Part shown: positions 25,401-40,035 of the stretch, in pieces | Numbering within the stretch: the stretch's first letter is position 1 | Layout of the letters: each line of letters begins with the position of its first letter | DNA from: Strix aluco | Taxonomy: Eukaryota; Chordata; Aves; Strigiformes; Strigidae | Assembly: GCF_031877795.1 (NCBI RefSeq) | Contig: NC_133931.1 | Coordinates: forward strand, 24,550,264 to 24,614,263 | DNA length: 64,000 nucleotides | Reading direction: 5' to 3' | Notes under the pieces: model-generated | The model's input: the letters and a program-made list of their open reading frames with translations, nothing else | Database searches by the model: none | Told to the model about the DNA's origin: nothing | Made by a program: the position numbers and the translations under genes

Positions 25401-28400
25401 TGGCACCTCAGGAACTTCCAAGCACAACAGATCAGACCCTAAATAAAGAGTTAGGTGGCTGCTGAGTAGGTTTCTTATTTAATCTAAATCCCAGTTTTGC
25501 AGTTAGGCCCCTAAAGTTTGTCCAAGACTTTGAAGGAGAAAATGCATTTAATAGTATAAATCTGCAGTAGCATTTTGATTGCTAATGGGCTTAGGCATTG
25601 GTGCCAGGGGAATTGGTGTCAGTTCACAAGGGAATGATAAGGGGTATGGTGTTCGGCAACAGAATCAGAAATAGATTGTGGTGGCAGGAGAGTTTTGCAA
25701 GAACACAGAGGAATGACTCCAGGGGACCACTAATATACAGAGATCTCCTGGACTCTTTGTTGACAGTGTCAACAAGGCATTTGTTGACAGTTTTCAAAGT
25801 AGAGCTACTGTAAAGGAATAATTAAAAGGTGGTTCTAATGCTGACTGTTTTACATGAAGTCAATGTATCGCTGTAGCCCATGGCACTAATAATACCTTAA
25901 ACATGAAAAGTGGCCTGTGGCCATTGAAGGAACAAATTTCTGTACTTTGCTAGATCACATTGGGAAAAATAGAAATTACTGATTTAAGCCTCCAGCACAA
26001 ACATGAGCTTGCCAGCTCTCCAGTTGGAGATTTCCACTCTTGGAATAGGCATTGCCTTGCCTAGATGAAATCTTTGGAGTCTGCTGCCAGGTCTTTTGCC
26101 AGAAGCATTAAACTGGTTGAAAGAACAGCACTGTCATTTGTCTTCAGTTTGATAGTTGGTGGGCATAAGTCCAGAGCAGCATGAACACAAGATTAGGACT
26201 TTTCTCTCCATTTGAAAAAAATTTTAAATGTTTTTCTTGAGTTTCAATAGCATGTGTACCAGGCCCAGAGCTTTATACTGTCTAATGCTCGTTAATGCCC
26301 TCAGTCAAGAGTAAGAGAGAAAGATTGCATAGCACAGAGGCTGCTAATTAGGCAGTTCTTACCTGTCACTGAAGGTTACTGCTGGTAACGCATCATACAG
26401 CAATAGAGTACAACAACAAAGCACTTGAGCTTCTATTCAGTTTTCCAAGAACAGCTGTTTCGTGTTTTACAAGGGAAAGGAGCTGAGGAATATGATTTAC
26501 TATTACTAAGCATTGCAGTTACCCACATGTTTATTTTTTCCAGACAATATTTAACAGTTGACTTACAGGCATGTCCTGACAATACTGACTGGATGCTGGG
26601 TGCATTGATGTGCTGCAGGACTCAATGTAGTGGTGTGACCATCAGCAGGTTGCTGATATGAGAAGGCAGCTTGATGTCATCTGGCCTGGCCTCCTGCACA
26701 GCTTCAGTCAGGCAACCTCCTCCAAGCACTTCCATGTGAACCCTCTGGCCCATCTGCAGAAGAAGGCACCCCATCCTATCCTACTAGTCAAAGTAGAGGA
26801 TCCACCAATGCCATTAGCAATTTCTACTAGCAATGAGTCATTGTTTGCTTTTGAACTGTGCCTTACGTCTATTTTAACTTGTCTGGATTTAGCTTGCAGC
26901 TATTTGTCTTTTGCCAGTGATTTAAAGCACTCGGTAAGTCCCTCTAGTAAAATACAGTAAGATGACTTGGGCTTTTCACTAAGCCAAACAGACGGGCCTT
27001 TTAAGTCTCTCACCATCAGACATTTCTGTCAGCCCTCAAATTGTTTTCTGTGGTTGTTTTCTGTTCTCTCTCCATTTTTCCAGTGTCTGCAGTTGGCCAA
27101 ATACAGAGTAAAAATCAGATCCTAGCAACACTGAAGAAGTAGCACAGAACTGGACCAGACCCAGCATGCCGTGATCGGGTGCCCGGCTTCCCCTCTTCCC
27201 ACAGCTGCAGCCCTGCCACCTCTCCCAGGAGGTGCCTACACTTTCTGTAATTTAACAGTGACTGTTTTGCATGCCCAGAGATGCAACAGCCTCAATTATT
27301 TTTAGCAATTTGACTTCTGACTGATTGTTGAGTTTGGTGACGGTCCAAAGAGTAGGTGCCCCTGCTCAGAGGTCCCCAGGAGGCCCAGCACAGCAGGAGA
27401 CCCTGAAACCCTCTGGTCCAGGGGCTGGCACAGGCACAGTGGCACCTGGCAGTGGTAATAAGCAACCTCACAAAGGTGCCCTTTCTGCAGTGCCTGGGAT
27501 ATTTGAGAGCTCAGCCTGGATTTGAGAGAAGGGTGACTCATTCAGTGACTGTTTAAGGTGCAGTAAGCAAATAGGGTCTGGGAGGGGTGCCTGGATGTGG
27601 GGAGACTCTACCCAGGTCAGTTGGTCTCTCATCAAGGATGGCGATGGTACACCAGAGAGAAAAGATGCTGATATTTGTCATATACAACAGAAAGGCTTCT
27701 GCTCCCTCTGCCCCTTGCTGCTTACAGCCTCACAGTGAGAATGTGTTTTGAAACCAGCAGTCTGAGCACCTCCCCTCCGAGAGGACACAAGAACCTTCTA
27801 ACATTGAATGGGGCATCCAAACTCCAAAGAGCAGTGGGATGTGCGTGCCAGCCTTGCCCTCTTTGGCTTGTTCAGGTGATCAGTCATTTGCTTGGGCTGT
27901 GGATGTCCCCACCATGAGGTGTCCAAGGCTCCTCACAGGGTCCTGCTTCTGGGTGGACCCTGTGCTCCTGGTCCTGCTTTTTCTCCCTGTGCAAGTGACA
28001 AGACTTCCTCAGTCCTTTTGGGGATCCAAGTTTTGAAATGCCTTTGTGTTGGAGAGAATGCTGTGGTGCATTTACAGCCCAAGGTCCCGAGTCACAACAC
28101 AGAGCAAGCACAGATGTTTTGCTGATACCCTTGCACTGTGAATAGTTTGAATTCAGTACTTTGAGATGTTTGGGGTGGTTTTTCTTAGTAATTTCAACTG
28201 ATCAGTAATGTCACCTCAATTAGCCTGAGGTAATTTGTGGTGGAATTCTTCATTTTTTTTAAAAAAAAGCTGCTTTTAATAGTGAAGTCTTTGCACATAA
28301 AAAGCCATGCTGGAGCACTTTGAATGTGATTACAGTGACTCACATTTTTAATGGCTATTTTTTTATCTCAAAAATGGCTTTTTTCCAGGCAAAGTCCTAC

Positions 28401-31400
28401 AAGGCCTCATATAACAAACAAGGGTTACTGCTCTTTTCCACACATAACATGAAAAATATCCTTGAGCACAGTGAACTGCAGCCCATCTGCTGTAGCTTGG
28501 CGCGGCGTGCAGCGCAGCTCCCTGACCATTACGCATGGCTCTTGGTAAAGCAAACCACCTGCTTCCTGCACGAGGTCCCGCCTCGAGCCTCCCCAACGCT
28601 TCTCCAAGGAGGAAACCCATCCAAACCGCTGACGGGGGATGACAACCTTGGCATTCCTTTTTGCTGCATTTGTTCTTATGCCGTTTGTTGTTCGCTCAAG
28701 TGCTCCATGGACTTTCGTCTTCTTTTCCATCCAGACTAGAACAAGGCAGGCTGCGCCAGAGATAAATACTCTTACTTTCCTGTTTATTGCACCCCTTTGC
28801 TCTCCAGCTGCAATCAGCAAAGTCTTCATTTGGGAACCCAAAAGGGCACCCTTGAAAAGGAAGGAAAAGGAGAGAGAGAGGTCTTGGAGCAATTTCACTA
28901 AGGGGTGATCTGAACATCAGCCCCCTCCTCCTTGATTCAGGGTCTGATGCTTAACTGAGCTGATGCTTTCATGAATCCCTCTTGTGTCAAACAAGTACTC
29001 ACATGAATTCCAGAAGTATGCCAGATGTGTACTTCCCAGATGCTTTACCTAGACACTTATAGTGCAGACAAACCATAATTTTGAAAAGGCTGTGTTGAGT
29101 AAAAAATGGCATTTCTCCCAGCTGCTTGCCATCACACTCCACAGCTCTGCCAGCTGAACAGACTAAAGTCAATACCATTACACAGCGCACACTGAGCATC
29201 CTCACGTTGCCTTCACTGTTGATGGAGACCTCTGCTAATCTCACCGTCACTGCTCCAAGTGGATTAGGGACCATTCACATAACCCCCTCCACCTGCTACA
29301 CTGGGAGGGTGCCCTGCAGCCCTGAGCCCAGGAGGTGGGCATGGCTTCAAAGGATGCAGCGCTTTACCAAACAAGTGGCTTTCTATGGCCTACGCGAGTT
29401 CAGCATGCACGCTGCTCCAGGGTGCCTCTTAGTGGTCAAAACATTAATGTGAAGTTTAAAAGTCCAAGTTCAAATCCTTTCCGTCTGAACTGGAGACCAC
29501 TAGCTACATCTTCGGGAACTGGAAGAACTGGGCTATTGGGTGATGAGGACTTCTGCTCCACCATGACCCTGCTGCTTGCCATCAAGACAAGATGCTTCTT
29601 TGCTCCCACATGAAAAGAAAAGAAATTCCGTGCTGTTGTTTTGCTAAGAAATAAACAGATTTTACTACCTTTTTCTCTGAAGAAGTTAAAGTATATTGTT
29701 AAACTGACTGATTATAAATAACCATTGACAGAACTCTGAGGTAAACACCTTGTATGAAAAATTTCAGCTCAGATGGTAGAAATTTGGCAGTTTTATGATC
29801 AGCTCAAAATGCAGAGAACAAAGCAGTGCTGCCAGCTGTGCCCGAGACCAGGACATTTGCCTTCTTGAATAGTGCTATTTGGAGGAAAAAGTGCTTGTGG
29901 GTATGTCTGGTTAACTGAGTACTTGTGTGGCATAGACTAATATCTCACTGGTACCAGCCCTATCATGTGTTCATTAACATGCAACATGCTGTGCCACTTG
30001 GTGTTCAGAGTGCACCTTTTTTTTATTTCTTTCTTAGAGACTGAAGTTGTGCAACATGCAGTAAATATCATTAGAACTGGAAAAAATACTTATCTGCTAT
30101 GCATAAATAAGTCTTCTAATGCAAAATAAAATCACAGCTTCAAATGTGTCATCATTAACCATTGTACAAAACAAAATCACAGCTTAAAAACATATCATGT
30201 CTGCCTGGCCAAAAGTCAGGCCTATATTAATTCATTTTCTTATGGTAAATGGTGGCTTTAAACACAGCAAGCCACAGGCAGAGCTACGCTGCAGTTGAGA
30301 CTGTATGAAACAGGGTAATATGTGCAATACACACTGCTGTAAAGCGTTGGTTAAGATGATCTCAATATCAACCTACAAGAATACAGTTGTGCTAAAAAAT
30401 GATAGGAACAGTCCTAGCTCTATTTCAGCGAATGTTGGTGCTCATAGATTGCAGAAACCACAGTGGATACCAGAGTCCCTGTGCTTTCCTTCAGCTACTT
30501 TATAACTAACAACCAAACTGCTGAGGTGAGCTGGGGGCGTACTAGAAGGCATTCCGACCCTTGCTTTGGGCCTGTGCTTACAACAGACAGTGCCCCAGCA
30601 CAGGTAAGAGTCAACCCTGAATTCCTGTGTGCTTATGGGTATGGCAATGTTTTGGTTCCTTTTTTCAAAGAATCAAATTCAGTATAGCTATAAAACTTGG
30701 CCTCCTCCTCTCTGGAGAAACCACTCCTGCTGATTCTTCCCCATTCCCTCCAATTGCCTTCCATAACAGGACTTTGTGGTATTTCTATGTTCCCTGTGAA
30801 GAAAGAGGCAACAGAGCTGTCAGCAGTCAGAACACCAGTTTGAGTCTGCTGCACACATTTGTGTTTGATATCTTCTGCTTACAGTCTCGTCCTGAATCCT
30901 TTTGGGTCAGCTCCATATGCAGTGTTTGTTGGGTGCTCAGCAGCACCTGGGTAGGGCCCATGGGTGTGACTGCAGTACAAATAATTCACTAAGATAAAAG
31001 GCAGCATGAACAGAAGAATAAATAGGCGTACATGTACCATAAAAATGTGTCTGGAATTATAAAGTTTCCAGCCAGCTCTGGTAGAAGCAAGCTCTGGAAT
31101 AAGGCTCCAACAAGCTTTACAGTAGAAACAGCAGGAGCAAGAAACCTAACTAGTCTTAAGATAGAGCCTGCAAAATGTATGATCTGTTTGCAATAGCACA
31201 GGAGCTTCTGATGCGGAGGTCTCTCCCTGTCTTATGCTCCACAATCTGATGTAGCTATACATTCAGTCATGGCTTCTTGCAGCTATAAAAGTGCAGTGTG
31301 AACTTCTGTGCATAGCAGAAATCATCTCCTTTCTGTATAGCAAAGCTGTGAGGAAGGGAAAAGACGTGCATTTGAGCCGAGGCTATGCAGTAGCTGAGAT

Positions 31401-31705
31401 ATTCCAGGAGCAATATTTATGCTGGAAAAGCCAACCCAGCCTACTGCAACAGTGGTAGGAAGGGCTCCGGCAGCATCTGAGGTGGTGTCCAGGAGGCAAA
31501 AGGAGTTAAGTAATATAAAACTGCTGGCTTTTATTACTAGAACTTTTGCATCTAGTATGCTTCATTCATGCGTATTAAGCACTTGGTGAAAGATGGAAGC
31601 CTGATGCAGCAATCTGTCATTGACTCTAAAGAGTACAGACAACGCATGAGGCAGATGCTTTGTGTCTTCCCAAACAAATGAAATAGTGGACACACTTCTC
31701 CAAAG

Positions 31706-31995
31706 CAGTGTTTCTCCATGCTGTTTAAGCCAAAGATCCCTGAACTTTTTTGAGGACTAAGCTGCAGGCTGCTAGATCAGTCTTAATGCAGTGTTCTTTG
31801 TGAATAATCAACTAAAAATTGGGCTGCCCTTTGAAAGTTGTGACAACATGTGCGGGGGGGGGGGGGGGGGGGGGCAGTTTTGGGATGGGGGAGATAGTGG
31901 GGAGAGTTGCTTTAGTTTAGAGTGATCTCACACACCATTCTCCAAAGTCTTTCAGAGCATGAGTGGTCCCCAGAGCACAGGTTGAGAAAGTCTCC
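31706..31995. mobile_element. Probable hAT (Charlie-like) DNA transposon relic
   Basis: The left end CAGTGTTTCTC and the right end GGTTGAGAAAG, inverted, resemble the terminal inverted repeats of nonautonomous hAT-Charlie elements. The inner right part, AGTGGTCCCCAGAGCACAGG, is also in that style. There is no coding capacity and no clear 8-bp target duplication. A 21-base G run interrupts it. The class call is by eye only. Confidence 0.45.
31854..31874 (+). repeat. Homopolymer run of 21 G
   Basis: This uninterrupted G tract sits inside the probable hAT relic. Such tracts can fold into G-quadruplexes and are prone to sequencing and assembly length errors. Confidence 0.9.
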
Positions 31996-32572
31996 CATGG
32001 ACACAGTAACATCTGGGAGCAGAACTGCATTGTTCCCTAAAACTGCCCAGCTCATGAGGGATTGCTCAGAGAGCAGAGGGTGGTTAGACCTCTCCATTGT
32101 TATTCACAGCTCTAACTAGAAAATAGTTGTTGTCTAATTGTTGTCATAGTGAAGGAAATGTTTAAACCCCAATGCATATGTAACCCATGCTGTTTTTCTG
32201 CAAGCATGTGTGGAAAGCCTGAGATGTAAGATCTCCTGGGTGTTCCCATAAACTAGAGTGTAAAATCAGAGCTGATACAGTCAATGCCTTGTACACTCTA
32301 ACTGATGTCAGTCATGATCAAAACATGTAAGAACTTAGAGGGAGGATAGATTTTAAGGAAAGTTGCATTAGCAGTCACCAGTGTAAGAGCATCCCAAGGA
32401 AGAAAGGTGGGTGGGGTCTAGAAGACATGGACAGTAAATGTACGGACCCCTGAAAAGAGACAGGTTTCCTAATGGGTTTCTTTTGTTTTCTGAGTCTGGA
32501 AACATTTTCTCAGTGAATGATAGGGGCCTCAGAAATGAGACATAAAAAGACAGTCTAATTAGAATCAGTACT

Positions 32573-32585
32573 CCCCCCCCCCCCC
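32573..32585 (+). repeat. Homopolymer run of 13 C
   Basis: This C tract lies about 700 bp from the 21-G run and is complementary to it on the same strand. Confidence 0.9.
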
Positions 32586-33040
32586 TTCATATTTCTATTT
32601 GAATAGTAATTAAATGTAAATATTGAGGAGTCTCCTTTCGGTACTTACAATGGTCTTGCTTTTCTATTCCTTTTGAGAAGCACTTAAGGAAGATACCTCT
32701 TTTCCCTTTGTCAGTAGGAAAGCAATAAAATTACAGTCATCTGAAAAATACTGGCATTAGCCCTGAAAAGGGATAATGCAGAGGTATGTGAAAGGAAAAA
32801 AAAAAGGAAAATTAAATTTTTGTTATAGTCTAAGATAACTGAATTCCTCTAAGTGAGTAGCACATTTATCATGATGAATGTCAAAATTTCCAAAGGTAAC
32901 CTTCATTAAGTCTCTTAAAAAGTCAGCCATCAACACCCACATGGTTCAGAGTCTGCACAGCAAAACCAATAATAAAACCAGTAGGTGTAATAATCGCTGC
33001 TGTTCTCTCTCCCCATCACTTTCTTTCTTTATATGAGTAC

Positions 33041-33070
33041 GTGCATGTGTGTGTGTCTGTGCGTGTGTGT
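33041..33070 (+). repeat. Imperfect (GT)n microsatellite
   Basis: GT-rich stretch interrupted by CA and CT steps, in the intergenic spacer. Confidence 0.7.
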
Positions 33071-36000
33071 AAACCAGACGTAAATCTAGCAAAGAGCAGG
33101 AAGGACTTGCTTGTCTCTGCACTTATCATGCATTGATGACTCAAAAATATATCATTCTGGAAAAAAAAGAGGTCTTCCTTCTCCCATAGCATCCCCCCTA
33201 CAGGAAGAACTTTCTTTTTCCTGCCTAAATCATCACTTAAAACATTTTAGGACTAAAACATGACTAAACCTAAACATTTTCATTTGGAGCAAGCATCTTC
33301 CAGCAGGTTTGGGTGGTCATCTGTGAAGATCATTTGGCTTCTACGAAGTTATCTGCAAAGAAAAAAAATGATTGTTATAAGTGATTTCATTTTTTTTTCA
33401 AAGATTACTTTCTTGATAAAGTTATACAATAAACCCCTAATAGTTCATTTACAGGCCAGCTCCACAAGACAAACCGACCAGCTACACAAGAGAAACAGTG
33501 AACAAATTGGCCTAGCCAAGGAAAGTTTTCCTAAGATAATTAAAAACACCTCGTGCCTGCACTGTGAGAAAGAAGACAGCTTTCAAAATGTTTATCTTCG
33601 AGCTAAAAATACAGGTCCCAAGCCTGAGTTTGAAAAGCAGCTGAAAATTAGTTGGCCTCAGAAAGGAGCTGATGCGCAGCTTGGGGTAGGTGGGCCAGGC
33701 TGTGAGCACCATACAGGTGGGACCGGGGCCAGCGGGTCAGCTGGGATGTTCCTGGGAGGAGGCAGGCAGGGATGTCTTTCCTCTCATTTCTGTTCAGCTT
33801 CACATCTCAGAGAGGCACGTTCCCCTGGTCTCAGAGGCGCATCCTCTGCCAGCTATCTCACAGTCCCTCCTCACATGAGGCTTCCCATTAACCCACCCCA
33901 GAACCTTTAGCCTCTCAGTCTGTTTCTCTCTTTTGGTCCCTCCATCACTGGGCACCTGTGGATGACCATGCAGCACCACCGCACAGCTCCTCTGCATCTT
34001 CTGTGGACCACCCCACTGTTGGGATATCCAAAATACCCCTTTTTTGCCAACATGTCCTTCTTCTGTTGCTTCTCTTCATGTTGGCTTCATGTAAGTTATT
34101 TAGGCAATGGTTTATATGAAAACCTGGGGTGAGAACAGAGATCAACATACAAAAAAGGCTTTGGTTGTAATCTCACTTTCAGTCCCTAACTTTAGGAAAG
34201 TGCCATCTCTCAGTTCCAGGTTTCCCAGCACCACGGCTGCTTGCAACTTGGTGGTTTTGTTTATTTTGGAACATTTCCTTCACAAGAAGAAAGGAAGCAA
34301 AGTTCAGCCATTACTGCATGAGCGGGAAGTGAAGAAAAACCCTCTCCTCATTACAAAAATATACTCAGATCTCTTCCCTGCGTTCCCTCACCCTCCAAGC
34401 AAGACTTCAAAGCAAAAGGCAGTCTCCGGCAGTGACATTTGCTATGGAAGTATGTTCATGGAGTGCAGAACAGTGCCGGGTCCTGAAGGAAATTTTTGTT
34501 GTTGACATGATAGTTACAAGGATTTGGTTGGAAATCACCTAACAAGCATGTGGGGTAGGGTGTTACTGTCTCACTCACTCATTAAACCTGCACCTGGTGC
34601 ATTTATGTGCAGCAAACAGCCATGTGCAGTACTGATGTCTCCAGAAATAAATAGCCTGTGGAAGCCAAGGGTCTGGAGAAAGGGACAAATGCCATGCCCA
34701 GGGTGAGCTCTTGCAGATCACAAAACTGTACAGTAGTGTTCTCCCCTATAAGCCTCAGCCCAGCACATTTGGCCATCCATTGGCTGCAGATGAAAGCTTT
34801 GGTGAAGCTTGTGGATCAGCACTTCTGCTAGCGCCACCTGCAGATGCTGTTGTGCTACAAAAAATGCAGTGTGCTCCGAAAAGTTGGACATTAACTAGAG
34901 AATATGGTCACAGCTGAATTACAGTTTTGAAGACCTGTTTCTCTGAGAACTAGGGAATAACAGAGCCCAGTAAACAACATAAGTAAATGGTGGCCATCTC
35001 TTCAGAGAAACCTGAAAGAAGAGTGAAATCTTTGGACAGGGATCATCTCTTATTTGTGTCTCTTACTTTCTTTTGGCTAAGAGTGGCATCTCTTCTTAGT
35101 AAATATGTCACCTGTTCTCACTGCATTCATGCTACTAAATGGCTTTGTTGAGCCTGGAGATGGCGGAGAGGCACAGAAGCCCTGATACTTTGCCGGGCCT
35201 CTGAGACATCACATCAACTGTATCAGGACTAGCACGTGCATCCAAAGGGAAAAGATTAAAACACTATACTTGTGAAAAAAAATGTTAAGAAACAGCAAGA
35301 AGAGTTTCTGAGGCTGAGAAGCACATGTTGGTTATCCTCCAATACTCAAGGACTACTAAACTTACAAAAGACATGCAACATCAGATAGCACCAGTGATGC
35401 ATCCAGATCATTATCCTGTCTCCAGCCACAAACAGGTGGTGTCAGAGCAAAGGGCAGGAACACCTGTACCTGGTAATTGCACATTGGGTGAAAGTGTTGA
35501 TAGTCTCCTTATCAAAAGTCAAGGCTTCAAGGAACACATTCTTCTCAGATGAACACAGTGTTGCATTATTGAAACAAACAAAAAAATGCCACCAAATTGT
35601 AAGGGTAAACTCCAGGGCAATGTCTCCACGTGCTTATGTGCTTTCTGCTGATGAATGTTCCATTAAAGCCCTGAACATGCTGGACACATGAGTAACCTTG
35701 CATACATCTGAAGTTAAGAGGCTACATTGTTTGTTGCATGATTAACAGCTGAGGTTTAGGGCAGATTTGTTACAGCTACAGCAGTTCTGCAGCACTTACT
35801 TGCCCAGAGCAAAACAAATACGAAGCTGATAATTTCAGCAGTATGTTAGAGGTCTGTAGCAATACGGGAAAGGGCCAAAATGGATGGTGGCAAATAGTGG
35901 GGAAAAGGTCATGAGAAAAAAAATGAGGGAAGTAAATTGTATTAGCAGAAGAACAGGGCATGACCCTACCATTTGGCAAAGTTACAGAAATGTTAACCTT

Positions 36001-39000
36001 TGGAAATGCTATTAGTTCATTGCTGTTGGAAAGTTGGCTAGAAAGGCAACACTCAGGACTGACTCAGTTCTAGGGTTTCTGCTGCGCTAAGCACAGTAAC
36101 ACATGAACACACCTCCCCTCTCAGAGGCATGCTCATAAGGAACAGTCACTAAATACTGTGTTATTCCTAATATTTTGCTACCCTAGGCAACCAACCACTG
36201 ACTCCACACGGCATGACACAGCCTGGAAGAACTAGATAGTCTAGAATCAATTTGCTACTCCAGTTGAGCTTGATTTTATGATCTTAACACTTGTAATTTT
36301 GGGAAGGAACAAAACATTCACTGTTCCCAGGGTATGTAATGCTACTGGGAAGACATAAATTTTAATTCAGTGCTTTATTTCCCTCGTGAAGAGATGTTGT
36401 TCATATGTGCTGCCACAGTTGGGGGTTCCTCTTTTTTTTTTCCTTTTGGTTGCTTGTCCCTTCATTAAGTTGGAACACACTCAGAAGCACGACAGCTTTT
36501 GTTTCTATCAATGATGGATGTTATAGTGAGAGTTTTGGTCTGGTTTCCTTGGACCAGGAATTGTTTCACATGAGTTTTTCTGCTGGATGAGCTGGCACTC
36601 CTCGCTCCTCCTGGCTCCCTCTCCAAGCTCTGCCAATCACTATTTTTCTTCCTTCAGCATCCAGCTTGAATTTGAAGTGGCAGGAAATAGAGATTGATGG
36701 TTTCATTCTTTAGAGGAAAGGAATCAATTCAGAGTGCATGCTGGTGCCCAAAAGAGACTTAGGGAAAAGAAGTGCCCTGCAAGTTTATCCAAGGGTGTTT
36801 CAGGGCTTGAAAGTGGAAAAAGAAAACCTATTAAAAATATTTGGTTTTTTTATTTAAATTAATATTTTAATTTATTGGAAAACCATACTATAGAGTTTTC
36901 TGTAAGATATATTGCTTCTGTATATATCTGTAAGATATATTTGGGGAAAAAAAACACTTGGATGTCTAAAGGGTCAGAGAAAATATCTGTTTTTCATTCT
37001 TCCCCCTTGTATTTTCCACTTGAAAGAATTTTATCATGACAAAAACTGAAGGTACATACAGAAAAACATCCTGTTAACTGAAGGGTGCATATTGCAGTCT
37101 ATGCAGGTGACATTCTAAAGGAAAAAAAATTTAATGCTAGCAATCAAAGTTCAAAGGGGAATCTTTTAAGGGTTTTTTATAATTTTATGTTTTGGGATAA
37201 AAGTATATCCTGTCTGTGAGGTCAGAAACCCTGTTCAGCTCCTGTTTGAGAAGGAAACTCAAACTTCAGTCAGGAGGTTGGCTGAAGCTTTTCATATTTT
37301 TCAATACTCAGTGGTCATAACATTTTAAGGACTGAAAAGGAAGAAACAAATACTGCAAGTTGTATGTTTTTCTCCAAGTCTAGATCCCTATAGACTAATT
37401 CGTGAAAATATGCAAATTAATTTTACAAATGGATCTGGACAAGAATCAATTTTTAATGGTCATCAATTTAATGACCTTGCAGATAGGTTACCTCTCTTGC
37501 TTCTTAACAAACTCTGAAATCTAGCTGACATGTGGAGTTCACTGTTTTCAGTGCTGAAAGGGAAGTTATTATTTTTGGTAGGGGTTTTTGTTCCCATCCC
37601 TGAAGACCACATGAAACCTGGCTACTGTCCTGGGACTTCTAGTTCAAGTTATTGTCTTTATAGTCCCTGGAGTTAACCTAATAGCCTGGGATCTTGTCTG
37701 TAGAAAACATTTGGAGAAAAATGAATTTATGTTGTATTTCCTGCATATTTTTGATAGCTGCTTGGCCAGACTAACAGCATCCCTCCTTGTACTGTGGGAC
37801 AGTAATCTTTCAGCTTTTGACGGCCTTTTACAGAAGGAAATCTGCATGAAAAATACACAGTATTTCAAAATGAAGGCCAAGATTTACTCGGAGTAGGACC
37901 AAAGTGGAATTTAAAACACAGATAGAGCATAAACATGGCCTTTCCCTCTTCTGTGGTCTCTACTACACTTCAACAGAGAAGTTGTCAAAAAATAAACGAT
38001 TCCACACCAAATGGCAAGGGCACGAACTCCTGCGGGGAACTCAGCAGAGGACCTTGCAGAAGGATTTGATGAGAACCAGAGTGGGGGTTGCAGACCAAAA
38101 TTCCCCCACAGGCTGAGGTCCCCTTTGGGGTGCTGCCGAGCTGCACACTGCTGGTTTGAAATACTTAGCTCTTAAAAAACAAGCATTTTAACTAATGAAA
38201 GAGATCTATTACTTGAGACACATGCTAATGCTGTGGACTTATATCTAACTCTTCATTTGATGTGTTGTAATGTACTCATTAAAGTGTATATTCTATAGCA
38301 TGTAGACTACAGAAAATAATCCCAAGGCTACAGCATTACAATTAAAAAACTAAAGTGCTCTAAAATTATAAGAAATTAAATAGAAAAAAATCAAAACAGC
38401 AAATGGATGACTACTACTGTTTACACAGGAGACTCCAAGAATTGGGCTTAGTGTTCAGCCAGAGAAATAGCCCAAAGTTTGTGTTGCTAGTGGCACATGT
38501 ATCAGTTTCCCCTCTGTCTTGTATGAGTACAGGTCTTGGAAAAAACTCCATGTGGGAACTGAATCCACCCTTCCAACCCTGGAAGGGCAGAATGCCTGGG
38601 GCACTGCAGGTGAGCCAGAAGACAGTACTTGGTGCATCTTTCTGCCTTGCTTAAAAATGTGAATGACAGACAATCTTCTCCAAACATTATCTTGTTGCAG
38701 TATGCTTTTATGCTCTATATTATAGGGAGGTCTTTCCTAGGACTTCCCTTTTTCCGATGTGATCTGTTTTACTGCATCTGCAACATAATTTCCATAGGCT
38801 GCAAGAACACATTCCACTAAGAAAAAGGAACTGAACTTGATGCATTTTTACAAGTTAAAATCTAGAATAATATTCGAATTACCTTTCTAAATAAAGAAAA
38901 CTCAAGTTTCAAACCATAGTCCTTTTACCACGTGAGATTAAAACTACCTCCGGCTTTGGAGGTTTTTGTTTTAAAGCTGTGTAAAGCCTCTTCTGCTCCT

Positions 39001-40035
39001 CAGGCAAAGAAAATTATTTGCTCCAAGTGAAGAAGCTATTTAAATGTACGTTCATTAGGAAGCCTCTTACCATGTGTGTCACATGTATTTGCCCACGTGC
39101 AAGCACTTGCACAGGAACACCTTGTAAGATCGGTGAGCTCTAGCTTTACACCAGCTTGTTGTACAACAAAAAAGGGTTGATTGCATACAATGTGAGAAAC
39201 AAGCCTTCAGGCAGGGAATTGCTATTTTCCGGGTATTTCTGGTTTTGTTGGACAACTTAAAAAGGAGTAAAACTAGCCTTCTGCATGTCTACTAACATAA
39301 AAAAGGGAGGCTTTTTTTCCTTTTTTCTTTTTGGCAAATGGACCCAGAATGCCAGGATCGGGATGTCTGAGCTATTTGTTAGACTCACCCTTCTCCAACA
39401 TCAAAGGACCCCAGAGCTTCACCATCAGCACGGGAAGGATGGGCTTCCACAGCTTTAGACAGAGGGTGCTGCCACATTGCTCCAGAAGCAATTTCTACAG
39501 AGGTTTTTTCTCAGGCTCCAGCACCCATCTCTGCTGGCAGCTGCTGGACATGCTCACCCAGGTTGGGCCTGGTGCCCTGGAAACCTCCTCGGTCCCAGCA
39601 TCAGGTCTGGGGACACTTTAGAGGCTACGGAAATCTGTAGTTTTAGGGGTGCCAATTTAGAAGTTGTGCCATTGTGTGCTATCTATAAGCATAAAAGGCA
39701 GTTCTTAAAGACACTAATAGAAACTACAGCTAATTTTTTAAAAAAATAATTTAATGCTTACAAATCACTTACAAAATACAGTAGCTCAGTGAAAGTCTTA
39801 AAAGGACTAATGGAAATTACAATTACTTCTCTTTTAAGACTTTCCCCGGACTACTATTTTATTGATGCACTAATGTTTATTTTCATCTGCTTCTCTTTGA
39901 AGAAAATCTGGTTACAGTTCCTAGCCAATTTCGTAAGTTTTTGTGATTTCGTTTGGAAGCCCCTTGATATATTTGCCAACTAATTTACAAGAATTATTGC
40001 ATTGTAAAACTATTCAGAAAACCTGGATACAATTG

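Noticed and set aside
26658..26780. Possible old CR1 fragment (CATCTGGCCTGGCCTCCTGCACAG-like wording)
   Set aside because: Only a short phrase resembles ancient CR1 copies, with no terminal repeat and no ORF2 translation, so it is too weak to call.
28320..28908. Overlapping open frames of 89 to 157 codons on both strands
   Set aside because: Mutually overlapping frames on both strands with no recognisable motif indicate locally low stop density rather than a gene.
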